This document shows, in pieces, positions 48,070 through 58,516 of a stretch of 64,000 nt of DNA. The notes beneath the pieces are model-generated. The model was not told where the DNA came from. It saw only the letters and a program-made list of their open reading frames with translations, and searched no databases. Position 1 is the first letter of the stretch; the number at the start of each line of letters is the position of its first letter. The translations under genes and the position numbers were made by a program. The stretch is taken from positions 390,501 through 454,500 of the forward strand of contig NZ_CP011479.1 of assembly GCF_001011155.1 (NCBI RefSeq), in the 5' to 3' direction. The DNA is from Hoeflea sp. IMCC20628. GTDB lineage: Bacteria > Pseudomonadota > Alphaproteobacteria > Rhizobiales > Rhizobiaceae.

Positions 48070-49310
48070 TAGTCTTCGGATGCCGAGGCGCGTGGATCAA
48101 GATTGATTGATTCGGGTGTTGCGGACCGGCCAGATGGTGTCGCGGCAAAACTGTCGCGATCCTCGACGGGAACCGGGGCGCGCATGCGCGATCGGTACAG
48201 GGCATATCCTGCAACCGCGATGTGGGCCGCTGCGGTGACTGCGAACAACAGATAGGGATCGTAGGCCATGACCACGCCGGCGAGCAGCGGACCAACAATG
48301 GTGCCGACGCCGTACAACAGCAGCAAGCCGCCGGAAACGGTGACGAACTGGTCGCTTGCGGCATAGTCATTGGCATGGGCAACAATGATCGAATAGAGCG
48401 TGTAGGACATCGCGCCATAAAGCGCGATCAATCCGAACAACACAGCGATACTGGATGGCTTTACCACCGTGATGGCAAGACCTGCGGCCCCGGCAATGGC
48501 AGCCAGTCCTGCAAGCACATAGCGGCGGTCCATACGGTCAGACATGCGACCGGCCGGTATCTGCATGACCGCGCCCGAAAAGATGGTGATCGACATCATG
48601 GTGGCGACGATGATGGTGGTCAGGCCGACATTGGCGCCAAAAACCGGTGCCAGCGTGCCGAATGCGCCATTGGCAACGCCGATCATCAGCATGGCGACGA
48701 AGGAAACTGGCGAATTGCGGAAAATCAGCGGGAGGTCAAGCTTGACCTCCTTGAGCGGCGCGGGGCTTGAAGCGGTCGATACCGCCGTGGGCAGCAGCGC
48801 CAGGCAATACAGAACGCCGGCAATCATGAAGAAGGTGGATTGCGAGACATCACCCAGTGCAATGCTCATCTGTCCCACGACAATGGCGACATAGTTGACC
48901 GTCATATAGAGCGAGAAGATCATGCCGCGGGTTTCATTGGTGGCGCGCTCGTTCAACCAGCTCTCGATGATCATGAATGAGGCGGCAAGCGAGAAACCGG
49001 TGACCACGCGCAGCAGGATCCAGCTTACGGGATCGACCAGCAAACCGGTCAGCAGTGCAATGATGGCAATTGTCGCGGCAAAGGCCGAGAAGGCCCGGAC
49101 GTGGCCGATGCGCCGCACCAGTCGCTGGGAATAAATGCAGCCAAGCACAAAACCTGTCGCCCAGGCCGTGCCGAGCAGGCCCAGCGATGTGGGGGAGAAG
49201 CCTTCTTCTGTTCCGCGCATAGGCAGCAACAGGCCATGCAGTCCGTTGCCTGCTAGCAGAAAGGCTGAGCCCAACATCAAAGAAAGGACTGGAAGTAGGT
49301 TGCGGTGCAT
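48069..49310 (-). CDS. MFS transporter (YcaD-like)
   Basis: About 413 residues with 12 predicted membrane helices. The N-terminal half has LGLLGTAWATGFVLGCIYSQRLVRR (split here as the helix 2-3 loop RRIGHVRAFS), resembling YcaD-type carriers, and the cytoplasmic mid-loop near residue 200 is short. The C-terminal tail is Ser/Asp-rich. The substrate is unknown. I used the ATG at 49310 (MHRNLLPVLSLMLG); a TTG at 49361 is in frame. Confidence 0.88.
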   Translation of the reverse strand: MHRNLLPVLSLMLGSAFLLAGNGLHGLLLPMRGTEEGFSPTSLGLLGTAWATGFVLGCIYSQRLVRRIGHVRAFSAFAATIAIIALLTGLLVDPVSWILLRVVTGFSLAASFMIIESWLNERATNETRGMIFSLYMTVNYVAIVVGQMSIALGDVSQSTFFMIAGVLYCLALLPTAVSTASSPAPLKEVKLDLPLIFRNSPVSFVAMLMIGVANGAFGTLAPVFGANVGLTTIIVATMMSITIFSGAVMQIPAGRMSDRMDRRYVLAGLAAIAGAAGLAITVVKPSSIAVLFGLIALYGAMSYTLYSIIVAHANDYAASDQFVTVSGGLLLLYGVGTIVGPLLAGVVMAYDPYLLFAVTAAAHIAVAGYALYRSRMRAPVPVEDRDSFAATPSGRSATPESINLDPRASASED

Positions 49311-49439
49311 GATGAACCAGTGTGTTAAAGCGTTTCGTAAATCGAGCGAACCGGGAATCAATGCCGGATATCAACAAACCTAGCTGATTGATGGGGATCA
49401 TGTCAGGTTTAAGGCTGGACGGCGAATAGGGCGTAGTGC

Positions 49440-49601
49440 ATGTCAACGAAAATACTGCTGGTTCTGGTTCTGGCCGCCATGGCGCTGCACCTGATCAAAC
49501 CCTTCGGCCTTCCCGGCCTGAAGCGGCGATCCGATGTCTGGAAAATCGCGCTTATTCTGATTTTTGCAATGATGATGGCGCTGGTTCTGCGTCCGCAATG
49601 A
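49440..49601 (+). CDS. Small two-helix membrane protein
   Basis: A 53-codon frame from ATG to TGA: two hydrophobic helices (ILLVLVLAAMALHLI and IALILIFAMMMALVL) are separated by a basic PFGLPGLKRRSD turn. The last 50 bp overlap the 3' end of the convergent SGNH gene. The amphipathic layout and basic cytoplasmic loop look like a genuine small membrane protein. Ribosome-site evidence is weak. The function is unknown. Confidence 0.6.
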   Translation: MSTKILLVLVLAAMALHLIKPFGLPGLKRRSDVWKIALILIFAMMMALVLRPQ

Positions 49602-50301
49602 ATTGCGCCACATGCGCGGCCCAGTGCCTGTAGCCCAATGCATTGGCGTGAAAGCCGTCTGAAGCGAAGCCTTCAGGCCCTCCAACCCGGAGCGGGGCGA
49701 CAGCCGTGGCGTAGCGTTCGCGGCAGAGCTGAACTCCCATGGCGTTGATGATCCCGGCGCGCAGGCCAAGCACGAATGCCAGCGACGCGGGCAGGGCCGG
49801 AACATGTCTCATGTTGACCACCGGAGACCAGTAAATCCGCGCTTCGGGCCAGCGGGCGTGGGCGGCGTAGAGCAGCCCTCCGAAACCCTTCTTGAACCGC
49901 GAGCGGGTGACGAAATTCTTGGCGTCATTGGTGCCAACAGTCAGCACCACATGGGTGTAATCGCGCTCTTCGATGTTCGGGATCACATGGTCGCGAATCT
50001 GGGCGGCAATGGCGGAATTGGCGCCGGCGTTGCGCCAGGAAACGGTTTTGCCCGTGGCGGCGTTCAAGCATGCGGCAATCTGGGGTCCCAGTGTATCTTC
50101 AATTCGTTCGGCGCCGACACCGGCGGCGGACGAATCCCCAAGCACCAACAGGCGAATTTCTGCAGGGCCTTCGCCAATCCGGCCTCTGGGCCGGCCGGTT
50201 GGCGGCGGAAGACGCGGCGCAATCTTGCGTACGCCAAGGCCCTTGATCAGGGCGACCGGGACAAGAAACCAACTGATGAGGCCAGCAAGGAAAGTGTTCA
50301 T
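49552..50301 (-). CDS. Membrane-anchored SGNH/GDSL hydrolase
   Basis: A 249-residue protein with one N-terminal hydrophobic segment (FLAGLISWFLVPVALI), then an SGNH fold: block I LVLGDSSAAGVG with nucleophile Ser, block II glycine and asparagine in RNAGANSAIA, block III VGTNDAKN, and block V FHANALGYRHWA with the catalytic His (Asp in SDGFH). It is an esterase or lipase/deacetylase of unknown substrate. An open frame extends to 50475; the ATG at 50301 fits the membrane segment. Confidence 0.87.
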   Translation of the reverse strand: MNTFLAGLISWFLVPVALIKGLGVRKIAPRLPPPTGRPRGRIGEGPAEIRLLVLGDSSAAGVGAERIEDTLGPQIAACLNAATGKTVSWRNAGANSAIAAQIRDHVIPNIEERDYTHVVLTVGTNDAKNFVTRSRFKKGFGGLLYAAHARWPEARIYWSPVVNMRHVPALPASLAFVLGLRAGIINAMGVQLCRERYATAVAPLRVGGPEGFASDGFHANALGYRHWAAHVAQFIADAEPAPSSLQKSE

Positions 50302-50357
50302 AGCTCGTAGTGTCTCTGCCTGTCTGAACCATCGTGCCTCCCGCAACCGGGGCACTC

Positions 50358-50391
50358 TAAAAGGAAACCCGCCATGTTGCCACGGCGGGTT
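50358..50391 (-). terminator. Probable terminator of fba
   Basis: On the minus strand AACCCGCC pairs with GGCGGGTT around a ten-base loop, then TCCTTTTA. It lies about 30 bp beyond the fba stop. Confidence 0.65.
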
Positions 50392-50419
50392 GAAACCATT
50401 CCGGTTCGGTGAAGTCCGG

Positions 50420-51313
50420 TCAGCCCGCGCGAGACGCTTCGTAGATGCTGTCAATTGTGGTGGCAAGTGTCGCATCGTAATCGGCGTCTGTTTGGCCCTG
50501 CGACAGCCCCTCGGTCAAGGCGCGCGAGAAGGAGGCGATCACCCCCTTGTTGGTGCTGAGCAGACGGTTGGCCTCATCGCGAGAGTAGCCGCCAGACAGC
50601 GCCACGACGCGCATGACGCGCGGATCGTCGACCAGCGACGTGTAGCGATTGGCCACGGTCGGCAGCGACAGTTTCAGCATGACCTGCTGACCGGCAGGCA
50701 CAGTGTCGAGGTGCCGCTGGATTGAGGCCAGCAGCAACTGTTCCGCTTCGTCCTTGTCGGTGATCTTGATATTCACTTCCGGTTCGAGAATTGGCATCAG
50801 CCCGTGGCTGAGGATTTGCCTGCCGAGTTCGAATTGCTGGGCGACGATCGCCTCGATCCCGTCCTTGTTGGCGGCATTGATGACCGAGCGCATCTTGGTG
50901 CCGAAGATATCCTTGGCGACGGCGCGCTCGAGAAGCGCGTCAAGGCCGTCGATTGGCTTCATCAATTGCACGCCGTTCTCTTCTTCCATCAAGCCCTTGT
51001 CGACTTTCAGAAACGGAACGACGCCGCATTTGTCCCAGAGATAATCGGCGGTGGGCACACCGTCGATTTCGCCATCCATGGTGCGCTCGAACAGGATTGC
51101 GCCGATCACCTTTTCCCCGCTGAATGCGGGTGACTTGATGATCCGGGCACGCATGGCGTGGATCAGCGCAAACATTTCCTCATCATTGGAATAGGCATCT
51201 TCTGCCACGCCGTAGAGCTTCAATGCCTTGGGTGTGGAGCCACCCGACTGATCGAGCGCTGCGATGAAGCCATCCTTCTTCGCCATTTGCTGCGCCATGG
51301 TTGCATTCATCAT
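50420..51313 (-). CDS. fba: Class I fructose-bisphosphate aldolase
   Basis: A 297-residue Schiff-base aldolase of the short class I type. Key segments are [29 protein letters not shown], and the catalytic region MLKLSLPTV with the probable Schiff-base Lys followed by [15 protein letters not shown]. It interconverts fructose-1,6-bisphosphate with DHAP and glyceraldehyde-3-phosphate. The start has GGGGGAC upstream. It lies 163 bp after pgk on the same strand, with a perfect inverted repeat in between, so it may have its own regulated promoter. Confidence 0.93.
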   Translation of the reverse strand: MMNATMAQQMAKKDGFIAALDQSGGSTPKALKLYGVAEDAYSNDEEMFALIHAMRARIIKSPAFSGEKVIGAILFERTMDGEIDGVPTADYLWDKCGVVPFLKVDKGLMEEENGVQLMKPIDGLDALLERAVAKDIFGTKMRSVINAANKDGIEAIVAQQFELGRQILSHGLMPILEPEVNIKITDKDEAEQLLLASIQRHLDTVPAGQQVMLKLSLPTVANRYTSLVDDPRVMRVVALSGGYSRDEANRLLSTNKGVIASFSRALTEGLSQGQTDADYDATLATTIDSIYEASRAG

Positions 51314-51394
51314 GCTTTGTCCCCCGTAATCAACATCTTGTGGGTTGCCTTAACAGATGCTGCAACGCGGTGAAACTAGGCTCATGGTGTATTG

Positions 51395-51421
51395 AAACGA
51401 TTGAAAAATATTCAATCGTTT
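51395..51421. promoter_or_regulatory. Perfect inverted repeat upstream of fba
   Basis: AAACGATTGAA (51395-51405) and TTCAATCGTTT (51411-51421) form a perfect 11-bp dyad with an AAATA spacer, about 82 bp upstream of the fba start and 55 bp after pgk. The AT-rich arms and lack of a following T tract favour an operator for a dimeric regulator over a terminator. A LacI-type carbon regulator is a plausible binder, but this is inference. Confidence 0.5.
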
Positions 51422-51476
51422 GAAAGGCTTGGAGAAACGCCAGGAGGGTTAACGGGGAAGGGGCTGAACCTCCGCC

Positions 51477-52673
51477 TCAGGCTTTCAGAACATCGACGCC
51501 GGGCAGTGGTTTGCCTTCCATCCACTCCAGAAAGGCACCGCCGGCAGTGGAAACATAAGTGAAGTCCTCGGCCACGCCGGCGTGATTGAGTGCAGCGACA
51601 GTGTCGCCTCCACCGGCGACTGACACCAGGAGGCCCTCCTCGGTGCGGCGGGCCGCATGTTGAGCAGCAGATACGGTGGCAGTGTCGAATGGCGGAATTT
51701 CAAAGGCACCAAGTGGACCATTCCAGACCAGCGTGTCGGCCTTGGTGATCCAGGCGTTGATCGCTTCAACGGATTTTGGTCCGACGTCGAGCATCATCGC
51801 ATCGGCGGGGATGGCTGCAACATCAACGGTTTCATTGTCGGCGCCGGCTTTGAATTCGCGCGCCACCACACCATCAACAGGCAGCACGATTGCGCATCCC
51901 GATGCAGCCGCCTCGGCTTCGATTGCCTTGGCGGTTTCGGCGAGATCATGCTCGCACAGGGACTTGCCGACATCGATGCCACGCGCAGCCAGGAAGGTGT
52001 TGGCCATGCCGCCGCCGATCACAAGCGCATCGACCTTCTTGACCAGGTTTTTCAAGAGATCGATCTTCGACGAGACTTTGGCGCCGCCGACGATGGCGAC
52101 AACAGGCCGGGCCGGATTGCCAAGACCCTTTTCGAGAGCAATCAGTTCAGCCTGCATCGTGCGGCCGGCATAGGCTGGCAAGAGATGGGCAAGTCCTTCG
52201 GTCGAAGCATGGGCGCGATGGGCTGCGGAAAAGGCGTCATTGACAAAGATGTCGCCATTTTTGGCCAGCGCTTTGGCAAACTCGGGGTCATTGGTTTCCT
52301 CGCCCGGATGGAAGCGGGTGTTTTCGAGCAGCAGGATGTCACCTTTGACCATTTCATCAACCGCTGTCCGGGCCGCTTCACCAATACAATCGCTCGCGAA
52401 ATGGACGCGGTGATCAAGTACGTTTTCGACAACTCCGGAGATCGAATCCAGCGACATTGAGGGGACCGCTTGGCCCTTGGGACGACCAAAATGTGCAAGC
52501 AGGATCACCCGCGCGCCTTTGCCCGACAGTTCCATGATCGTGGGGGCAACCCTTTCAATGCGGGTGGTGTCGGTGACCTTGCCGTCCTTGACCGGAACAT
52601 TGAGGTCAACCCGCAGCAGAACGCGCTTGCCGGAAACATCGGTGAGATCGTCGAGGGTCTTGAAAGCGGGCAT
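51477..52673 (-). CDS. pgk: Phosphoglycerate kinase
   Basis: A 398-residue glycolytic enzyme that transfers phosphate between 1,3-bisphosphoglycerate and ADP. Features are [50 protein letters not shown] and GGGDTVAAL near the C-terminus. The conserved start [10 protein letters not shown] and its position relative to the first strand favour the ATG at 52673; the frame is open to 52748. Confidence 0.97.
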   Translation of the reverse strand: MPAFKTLDDLTDVSGKRVLLRVDLNVPVKDGKVTDTTRIERVAPTIMELSGKGARVILLAHFGRPKGQAVPSMSLDSISGVVENVLDHRVHFASDCIGEAARTAVDEMVKGDILLLENTRFHPGEETNDPEFAKALAKNGDIFVNDAFSAAHRAHASTEGLAHLLPAYAGRTMQAELIALEKGLGNPARPVVAIVGGAKVSSKIDLLKNLVKKVDALVIGGGMANTFLAARGIDVGKSLCEHDLAETAKAIEAEAAASGCAIVLPVDGVVAREFKAGADNETVDVAAIPADAMMLDVGPKSVEAINAWITKADTLVWNGPLGAFEIPPFDTATVSAAQHAARRTEEGLLVSVAGGGDTVAALNHAGVAEDFTYVSTAGGAFLEWMEGKPLPGVDVLKA

Positions 52674-52785
52674 TGCATGGTCCGATCGTCGAGTTGGTGT
52701 CCGGCTGGATTTCGGCGCGGAGATTACACCGCTCGGGGGACGACGCAAGGCGGGGAACGGAAATTCCTGCCTGCAGTCTTAGTCC

Positions 52786-54585
52786 TCACCCCCGGCGCTT
52801 GCGGGCGTAATCCCTTATTGCGTGAATCATCTCACGGAAGTTGAGGAACAGCGGAAGCCGGGTGGCGGGCGCCACCGGTTCAAGTGAAATGCCGACCGTC
52901 TTGATGTTACCCTTGTCATCGGTCTGGCGGACAATCAGCACGATGCGGCCAATCTTGACGCGGTCGGCGTAGTCGGGTTTGCCGCCCAGGCGCTGTTCCA
53001 TCAGTTCGGCGATGGTCAGAGACTTGTCCGTGTCGCTGATCAGACCCGGTCCGTAGGCACGGTCGAGTTCTTCACCGGTCCGGTTGGGATCAATGGTGAA
53101 TGTGCCGAAGAATTCATTGTCGTTCTCGCCGACGGCGACCTTGGAGGCAAACAGGCGGTCGAGGAGGCGGGAAAATCCGGGCGCGATGAACAGATAGACC
53201 AGGTCGTTTTCCAGCAGTCGGCCAGCATATTGGTAGCGCATAGATTTGCCATCGCGAATGACCAGCGAGGGCCGCGCCCAGCGGGGAATGCGTTCGCCCC
53301 GCAGAACCGGGCTGTCGGCGGCCACCCGGTAGGCAAGCAGCTCATGATTGGCGGTGCCGGGAAGATCGAGCTCGAACTTGTCGATGGCGCCGATCTGCGG
53401 CGGAATGATCAATCCCAGGCGGCGGGCGATCGGCTTGACGGTCCAGCCCTGAATGGCGAGCGAGACCATCACCACGATGAATGTGGTGTTGAAATAGAGT
53501 TGGCCATTTTCGAGATTGCCGAGAATCGGCAGGATCGCCAGCAGGATCGACACTGCGCCGCGCAAGCCGACCCAGGCGACAAACCCGGTTTCGCGCTGGG
53601 TGTAGTCGAACGGCAGCAGGCACAGCCAGACTGCAAGAGGCCGGGCGATGCAGACCAGGAATATTGCCAGTGCAATGGCCGGAAGGATGATCTGCGGAAA
53701 TTGCGACGGCGTCGCCAGCAGACCGAGCACGAGGAACATGACGATCTGCGCCAGCCAGGTCAGGCCTTCCTGGAAGCGTATGATCGACGTTTTGGAATGG
53801 ATCTTTTTGTTGCCGGCATAGATGCCCGCCACATAGACCGCGAGGAAGCCACTGCCACCGATCACCGATGTGTAGGCGAAGACCAGCAAGGCCAAAGCCA
53901 GCACGAAGATCGGTGCGAGCCCGCGTTCTACCGGGACACGCCGAATGATCTGAACGATGAGAACACCGCCGCCGAGACCAAGCACCAGACCAAGACCTAT
54001 CTGCTTGACGAACAGGATGAGCAGATCCAGACCGGCGCTTTCCAGCCCTTCGCCGCTGGCTATGATGGAGACCAGCGCCGCGGTGAGGAAAATAGCCATC
54101 GGGTCGTTGGTCCCGGATTCGACTTCCAGTGTCGAGCGGACCTTGTCACGGATATTGATGCCACCGGTGCGCAGCAGGAAGAACACTGCGGCGGCATCGG
54201 TGGAGGCAACAATGGAACCCAGCAGCAAGCCCTCGAGCCAGGAAAAATCCAATAGAAAGCGTGCAGCGGCGCCAAACAGGATTGCGGTGAACAGCACGCC
54301 GACCGTAGCCAATGTCAGCGAAGGCACGGCCGCCTGCCGGAAAGACTGCAGTGAAGTGCCGTAGCCCGAATCAAACAGGATGATCGCAAGTGCAATCGAT
54401 CCGAGCATGAAGGCGCCGGAATTGTTGCTGAAGTCGATGCCAAGACCATCGACACCGGCAAGCAGTCCGATGAGCAGGAACAGAAGCAACAACGGTGCGC
54501 CGAAGCGTTCGGCGAGGAGACTGGAAAATGCAGCAATGAGAATGAGTGACATAGATGCCAATGTCACAATGTAAAATGTGTCCAA
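52786..54585 (-). CDS. K+/H+ (CPA1-type) antiporter with regulatory C-terminus
   Basis: A 599-residue membrane antiporter of the CvrA/NhaP2 type. About 12 helices occupy residues 1-400, with the core motif GSIVASTDAAAVFFLL and ESGTNDPMAI, where the Asp residues form the cation site. A TrkA-C-like domain (about 410-490) and a CorC-like transporter-associated domain follow. It probably handles K+ or Na+ and pH. I chose TTG at 54585 because AGGGA lies seven bases upstream and family members start just before IVTLASMSLIL; the frame extends to 54705. It interrupts the gap-pgk pair. Confidence 0.88.
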   Translation of the reverse strand: MDTFYIVTLASMSLILIAAFSSLLAERFGAPLLLLFLLIGLLAGVDGLGIDFSNNSGAFMLGSIALAIILFDSGYGTSLQSFRQAAVPSLTLATVGVLFTAILFGAAARFLLDFSWLEGLLLGSIVASTDAAAVFFLLRTGGINIRDKVRSTLEVESGTNDPMAIFLTAALVSIIASGEGLESAGLDLLILFVKQIGLGLVLGLGGGVLIVQIIRRVPVERGLAPIFVLALALLVFAYTSVIGGSGFLAVYVAGIYAGNKKIHSKTSIIRFQEGLTWLAQIVMFLVLGLLATPSQFPQIILPAIALAIFLVCIARPLAVWLCLLPFDYTQRETGFVAWVGLRGAVSILLAILPILGNLENGQLYFNTTFIVVMVSLAIQGWTVKPIARRLGLIIPPQIGAIDKFELDLPGTANHELLAYRVAADSPVLRGERIPRWARPSLVIRDGKSMRYQYAGRLLENDLVYLFIAPGFSRLLDRLFASKVAVGENDNEFFGTFTIDPNRTGEELDRAYGPGLISDTDKSLTIAELMEQRLGGKPDYADRVKIGRIVLIVRQTDDKGNIKTVGISLEPVAPATRLPLFLNFREMIHAIRDYARKRRG

Positions 54586-54784
54586 CCGTCGTCCCTTGGT
54601 CTGGCGCCGTAATTGACCCTCACGAAGTGTATTGGTCTCAATTATGGAAGATGGCGGCAGCCGGGGCAATGTCTCGGACGCCGAAGCAGGTACATTCAAG
54701 CTCAAACAAGGTGAGAGTTTGTCCGTGTCTGCAGATATGAACTCCCAGACGGCAAATTTCCTGGTCAGTTTTGGGCCTGAATCA

Positions 54785-54818
54785 GCACAGCCACCGTTTT
54801 TTCAAACGGTGGCTGTGC
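54785..54818. terminator. Hairpin at the 3' end of gap
   Basis: GCACAGCCACCGTTT and AAACGGTGGCTGTGC form a perfect 15-bp stem with a TTTC loop. It lies about 50 bp beyond the gap stop. The T tract is poor, but stem strength and location fit a transcript end. Confidence 0.65.
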
Positions 54819-54866
54819 AATCGTCGCAAGTCCGGTCAGATCAGCAAGGCTGATTCGTTGGCAAGC

Positions 54867-55877
54867 CTAGATGAGCTTTGCCATGGCGACTGCTGTGTCG
54901 CCCATCCGGTTTGAGAAGCCCCATTCATTGTCATACCAGGTCAGGATCGAGCAGAAAGTGCCATCCATGACCTTGGTCTGGTCCATGTGGAACACGGACG
55001 AATGCGGATTGTGGTTGAAGTCGATCGAGACATTCGGTTCATCGGTAAAGCCGAGAATGCCCTTCAGCGGGCCGTTGGCGGCGTCGCGGATGGCCTTGTT
55101 GATTTCCTCGACAGTGGTGGAACGCTTGGCAAGGAACTTCAGATCGACAACCGAGACGTTCGGGGTCGGCACGCGAATGGACATGCCGTCGAGCTTGCCG
55201 TTGAGCTCTGGCAGCACCAGGCCGACAGCCTTGGCGGCACCGGTCGAGGTCGGAATCATCGACATTGCGGCCGCACGGCCCCGGTAGAGATCCTTGTGCA
55301 TGGTGTCGAGTGTCGGCTGGTCACCGGTGTAGGAATGGATCGTCGTCATCATGCCTTTTTCAATGCCGATGGCATTGTTGAGAACATAGGCGACCGGCGC
55401 CAGGCAGTTGGTGGTGCAGGATGCGTTGGAGACAATGAGGTCGTCCTTGGTCAACACATCAGTGTTGACGCCGTACACGATGGTCTTGTCGGCGCCGGCA
55501 GAAGGTGCGGACACCAGAACGCGCTTGGCACCGGCTTCCAGGTGAAAGGCGGCCTTGTCGCGGGCCGTGAAGATGCCTGTGCATTCCAGTACGATGTCGA
55601 TGTTGAGATCGGCCCAGGGCAGGTTCTTCGGGTCACGTTCGGCAAAAACCTTGAACGAATCGCCGCCTTCAATCTTGATGGTGTCGCCGTCGACTTCAAC
55701 GGTCTTGGGGAACTTGCCGTGAACCGAATCCCAGCGCAGCAGATGCGCGTTGGTTTCAACCGGGCCGAGATCGTTGATCGCGACAATGTCGATGTCCTGG
55801 CGTCCGGATTCATAAATGGCACGCACCACGTTACGGCCGATACGGCCAAATCCGTTAATGGCAATCCTGGTCTTCAT
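54867..55877 (-). CDS. gap: Glyceraldehyde-3-phosphate dehydrogenase, type I
   Basis: A 336-residue NAD-dependent glycolytic enzyme. The N-terminal Rossmann motif is [17 protein letters not shown]; the catalytic Cys lies in [14 protein letters not shown], and the His in the later [14 protein letters not shown] neighbourhood follows family spacing. [20 protein letters not shown] places it with alphaproteobacterial Gap enzymes. It is 45 bp downstream of tkt on the same strand, with GGAGA before the ATG. Confidence 0.97.
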   Translation of the reverse strand: MKTRIAINGFGRIGRNVVRAIYESGRQDIDIVAINDLGPVETNAHLLRWDSVHGKFPKTVEVDGDTIKIEGGDSFKVFAERDPKNLPWADLNIDIVLECTGIFTARDKAAFHLEAGAKRVLVSAPSAGADKTIVYGVNTDVLTKDDLIVSNASCTTNCLAPVAYVLNNAIGIEKGMMTTIHSYTGDQPTLDTMHKDLYRGRAAAMSMIPTSTGAAKAVGLVLPELNGKLDGMSIRVPTPNVSVVDLKFLAKRSTTVEEINKAIRDAANGPLKGILGFTDEPNVSIDFNHNPHSSVFHMDQTKVMDGTFCSILTWYDNEWGFSNRMGDTAVAMAKLI

Positions 55878-55922
55878 GCTGTTTCTCCGTCTTGGGTCAG
55901 CGAGCGCCTGTCTTGGATAAGA

Positions 55923-57914
55923 TCAGGCCTTGTCATGCAGGCGGTCTTCAACCGCCGCCACCGCGGCCTCGGCAGTGATGCCGAAATGCTCGTAGAGTTC
56001 CTTGTAAGGTCCGGATGCGCCGAAGCCGGTCATGCCGATGAACAGACCGTCCGAGCCAATAAAGCGGTCCCATCCCTGGCGGATGCCCGCCTCGATGGCG
56101 ATCTTGATCCTGGAATCTCCGATAACAGCCTTTTTATACTCCACGCTCTGCTCTTCGAACAACTCGAAGCACGGCACGGACACCACGCGGGTGGTGTGAC
56201 CATTCGCCTCAAGCATCTTGCAGGCTTCGAGCGCGATCTCGATTTCCGAACCGGAAGCAAAGATTGTTACCTCGGCTTCGCTGACCGATACGAGATCGTA
56301 AGCGCCGTAGGAGCAGAGATTTTCCTCGGTGTAATCGGTGCGCACTGTGGGCAGGTTCTGACGCGTCAGGGCGATGCCGCTGGGGCGCTTTTGTGCCTCA
56401 AGGGCGATGTGCCAGCATTCGGCTGTTTCCACGGCATCGGCCGGGCGGAACATCAGCAAATTCGGGATAGCGCGCAAGGCGGCCATCTGCTCGACCGGCT
56501 GATGCGTCGGGCCGTCTTCGCCAAGTCCGATGGAATCATGGGTCAGGACGTGGATCACCCGGATGCCCATCAGCGCAGCCAGCCGGATCGAAGGCCGGCA
56601 GTAATCCGAGAAGATCAGGAAGCCGCCGGAATAGGGGATCAGGCCGCCATGCAGCGCGATTCCGTTCATCGCCGCCGCCATGCCGTGTTCGCGAATGCCA
56701 TAATGGATATAGCGTCCGGAAAAATCGTCCGGCGTGATCGGCTTGGTCTGGCTGGTGCGGGTGTTGTTGGACCCGGTCAGGTCGGCTGAGCCGCCAATGG
56801 TCTCGGGAACCACGCCATTGATGACTTCGAGCGCCATTTCCGAAGATTTGCGGGTGGCGACGTTGGGCTGGTCCTCGGAGAGCTTGCGCTTGTAGGCAAG
56901 GATTGCCGGTTCCAACTCGCCGGGCAATTCGCCGGTCATCCGGCGTTCAAAGGACATCCGGACATCGTTTTCAGTCTCAGCCAGGCGGGCTTCCCAGGCT
57001 TTTCTGTCCTTGACCGACCGGAGGCCGGCCAGGCGCCAGGCATCAAGAATGTCGGACGGCACGACGAAAGGTTCTTCGCTCCAGCCGAGGGCTGCGCGGG
57101 CACCGGCGATTTCCTTGTCGCCAAGTGGCGACCCATGGGCGCCGCTGGTTCCAGCCTTGTTGGGAGCGCCAAAGCCGATCACGGTCTTGGCGGCGATCAA
57201 TGTCGGCCGGTCGGATTTCTGCGCGGCTTCGATGGCTTGTGCGATCGCGTCGGGATCGTGGCCGTCGATGTCGAGCGTGTTCCAGCCCGAAGCTGCGAAG
57301 CGGGCCAACTGGTCGGTCGAATCGGTCAGCGAAATCGGGCCATCGATGGAAATCGAATTGTTGTCCCAGAAGACAATCAGCTTGTTGAGCTTGAGGTGGC
57401 CTGCCAGCGATATCGCTTCCTGGCTGATGCCCTCCATCAGGCAGCCGTCGCCGGCTAGCGCATAGGTGTGATGTTCAACCAGGTCGGATCCGAACTCGGT
57501 TGCGAGCTTGCGCTCGGCGATCGCCATGCCGACAGCATTGCCGAGGCCCTGGCCGAGCGGGCCGGTGGTGGTTTCAATGCCTGCAGCGTGGCCATATTCG
57601 GGATGGCCGGCGGTCGGAGATCCAAGCTGGCGGAAATTCTTGATGTCCTCGAGCGAGATGTCATCATAACCAAGCAGATAGAGCAGCGAATAGATCAGCA
57701 TCGAACCATGGCCGGCTGACAGCACGAAGCGGTCGCGGTCAGGCCAATTGGGCTTTTTCGGATCAAAGGTGAGATAGCGTGAGAACAGCACTGTGGCGAC
57801 ATCGGCTGCGCCCATTGGCAAGCCGGGGTGCCCGGATTTGGCTTTCTCTACAGCATCCATGGATAGAAACCGGATTGCATTCGCCATCCGGTCGTGTTTT
57901 TCGCGTGAAATCAT
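55923..57914 (-). CDS. tkt: Transketolase
   Basis: A 663-residue thiamine-diphosphate enzyme of the pentose phosphate pathway that moves two-carbon ketol units. Conserved parts are [20 protein letters not shown], the ThDP/Mg motif [13 protein letters not shown] and DNNSISIDG, and the pyrimidine-domain region [18 protein letters not shown] used the ATG at 57914 ([15 protein letters not shown]). The 265-bp region upstream, shared with the divergent DUF4164 gene, holds no other feature I can identify. Confidence 0.97.
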   Translation of the reverse strand: MISREKHDRMANAIRFLSMDAVEKAKSGHPGLPMGAADVATVLFSRYLTFDPKKPNWPDRDRFVLSAGHGSMLIYSLLYLLGYDDISLEDIKNFRQLGSPTAGHPEYGHAAGIETTTGPLGQGLGNAVGMAIAERKLATEFGSDLVEHHTYALAGDGCLMEGISQEAISLAGHLKLNKLIVFWDNNSISIDGPISLTDSTDQLARFAASGWNTLDIDGHDPDAIAQAIEAAQKSDRPTLIAAKTVIGFGAPNKAGTSGAHGSPLGDKEIAGARAALGWSEEPFVVPSDILDAWRLAGLRSVKDRKAWEARLAETENDVRMSFERRMTGELPGELEPAILAYKRKLSEDQPNVATRKSSEMALEVINGVVPETIGGSADLTGSNNTRTSQTKPITPDDFSGRYIHYGIREHGMAAAMNGIALHGGLIPYSGGFLIFSDYCRPSIRLAALMGIRVIHVLTHDSIGLGEDGPTHQPVEQMAALRAIPNLLMFRPADAVETAECWHIALEAQKRPSGIALTRQNLPTVRTDYTEENLCSYGAYDLVSVSEAEVTIFASGSEIEIALEACKMLEANGHTTRVVSVPCFELFEEQSVEYKKAVIGDSRIKIAIEAGIRQGWDRFIGSDGLFIGMTGFGASGPYKELYEHFGITAEAAVAAVEDRLHDKA

Positions 57915-58179
57915 GATGGTTCCGCCAGTCGCGTTCAGGTCAGGTCCGGGCCGAAAGCAGTCCGGATCGAAGGCCGCGCACAAATAGCAGTTGCTTCGCC
58001 GGAGTCAACAAAGGCATGGCACGCAAACCGCTGATGCCACAATCGTGTCGCATGCTCACGACTGGGGATGCAGAGCGCGGTTTTGTTGACGCGTAGTTGC
58101 GCTGATGCGTAAACTAGGCCCCGCAAGTATCCGGAATTCAAGCGATTCGGCTTGTAGTCCAGATCCAGGGAAGCCGCCG

Positions 58180-58452
58180 ATGCCCGCCGAAAAAACATTG
58201 AAATCAGCACTTGAGGCTTTGAACAAGGCCTTGAATCAGCTTGACAATGAGGTTGACCGGCAAGTCGAGGCCAGCCGCAGTTCGACCGAAACCGCAGCGG
58301 AACTGGACCGGATGATCGAAGATCGTTCGCGTATTGCGCAGGAGCTTGACCAGGCACAGGACAGGGCGAACCGTCTGGAAGAGGCAAACCGGGAGGTTTC
58401 GCGCAGGCTGGTGACGGCCATGGAAACGATCCGGGCGGTCTTAGACCGCTGA
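58180..58452 (+). CDS. DUF4164 coiled-coil protein
   Basis: A 90-residue, almost wholly helical protein (EALNKALNQLDNEVDRQVEA ... EEANREVSRRLVTAMETIR). It is the usual rhizobial neighbour upstream of zapA, suggesting a link to division-ring organisation, though the function is not established. AGGGA precedes the ATG at 58180; the frame is open upstream to 58105. Confidence 0.86.
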   Translation: MPAEKTLKSALEALNKALNQLDNEVDRQVEASRSSTETAAELDRMIEDRSRIAQELDQAQDRANRLEEANREVSRRLVTAMETIRAVLDR

Positions 58453-58516
58453 TAGACGGGTGGCGGGCCTGATACAGGCCTGATCACCCAATTTGATGCT
58501 GCACAGGATATGTTGA

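Noticed and set aside
54987-56789. Long open frame antisense to gap and tkt (about 600 codons)
   Set aside because: It crosses two well-supported genes on the opposite strand and has no recognisable domain. Long antisense frames are expected in GC-rich DNA with biased third positions.
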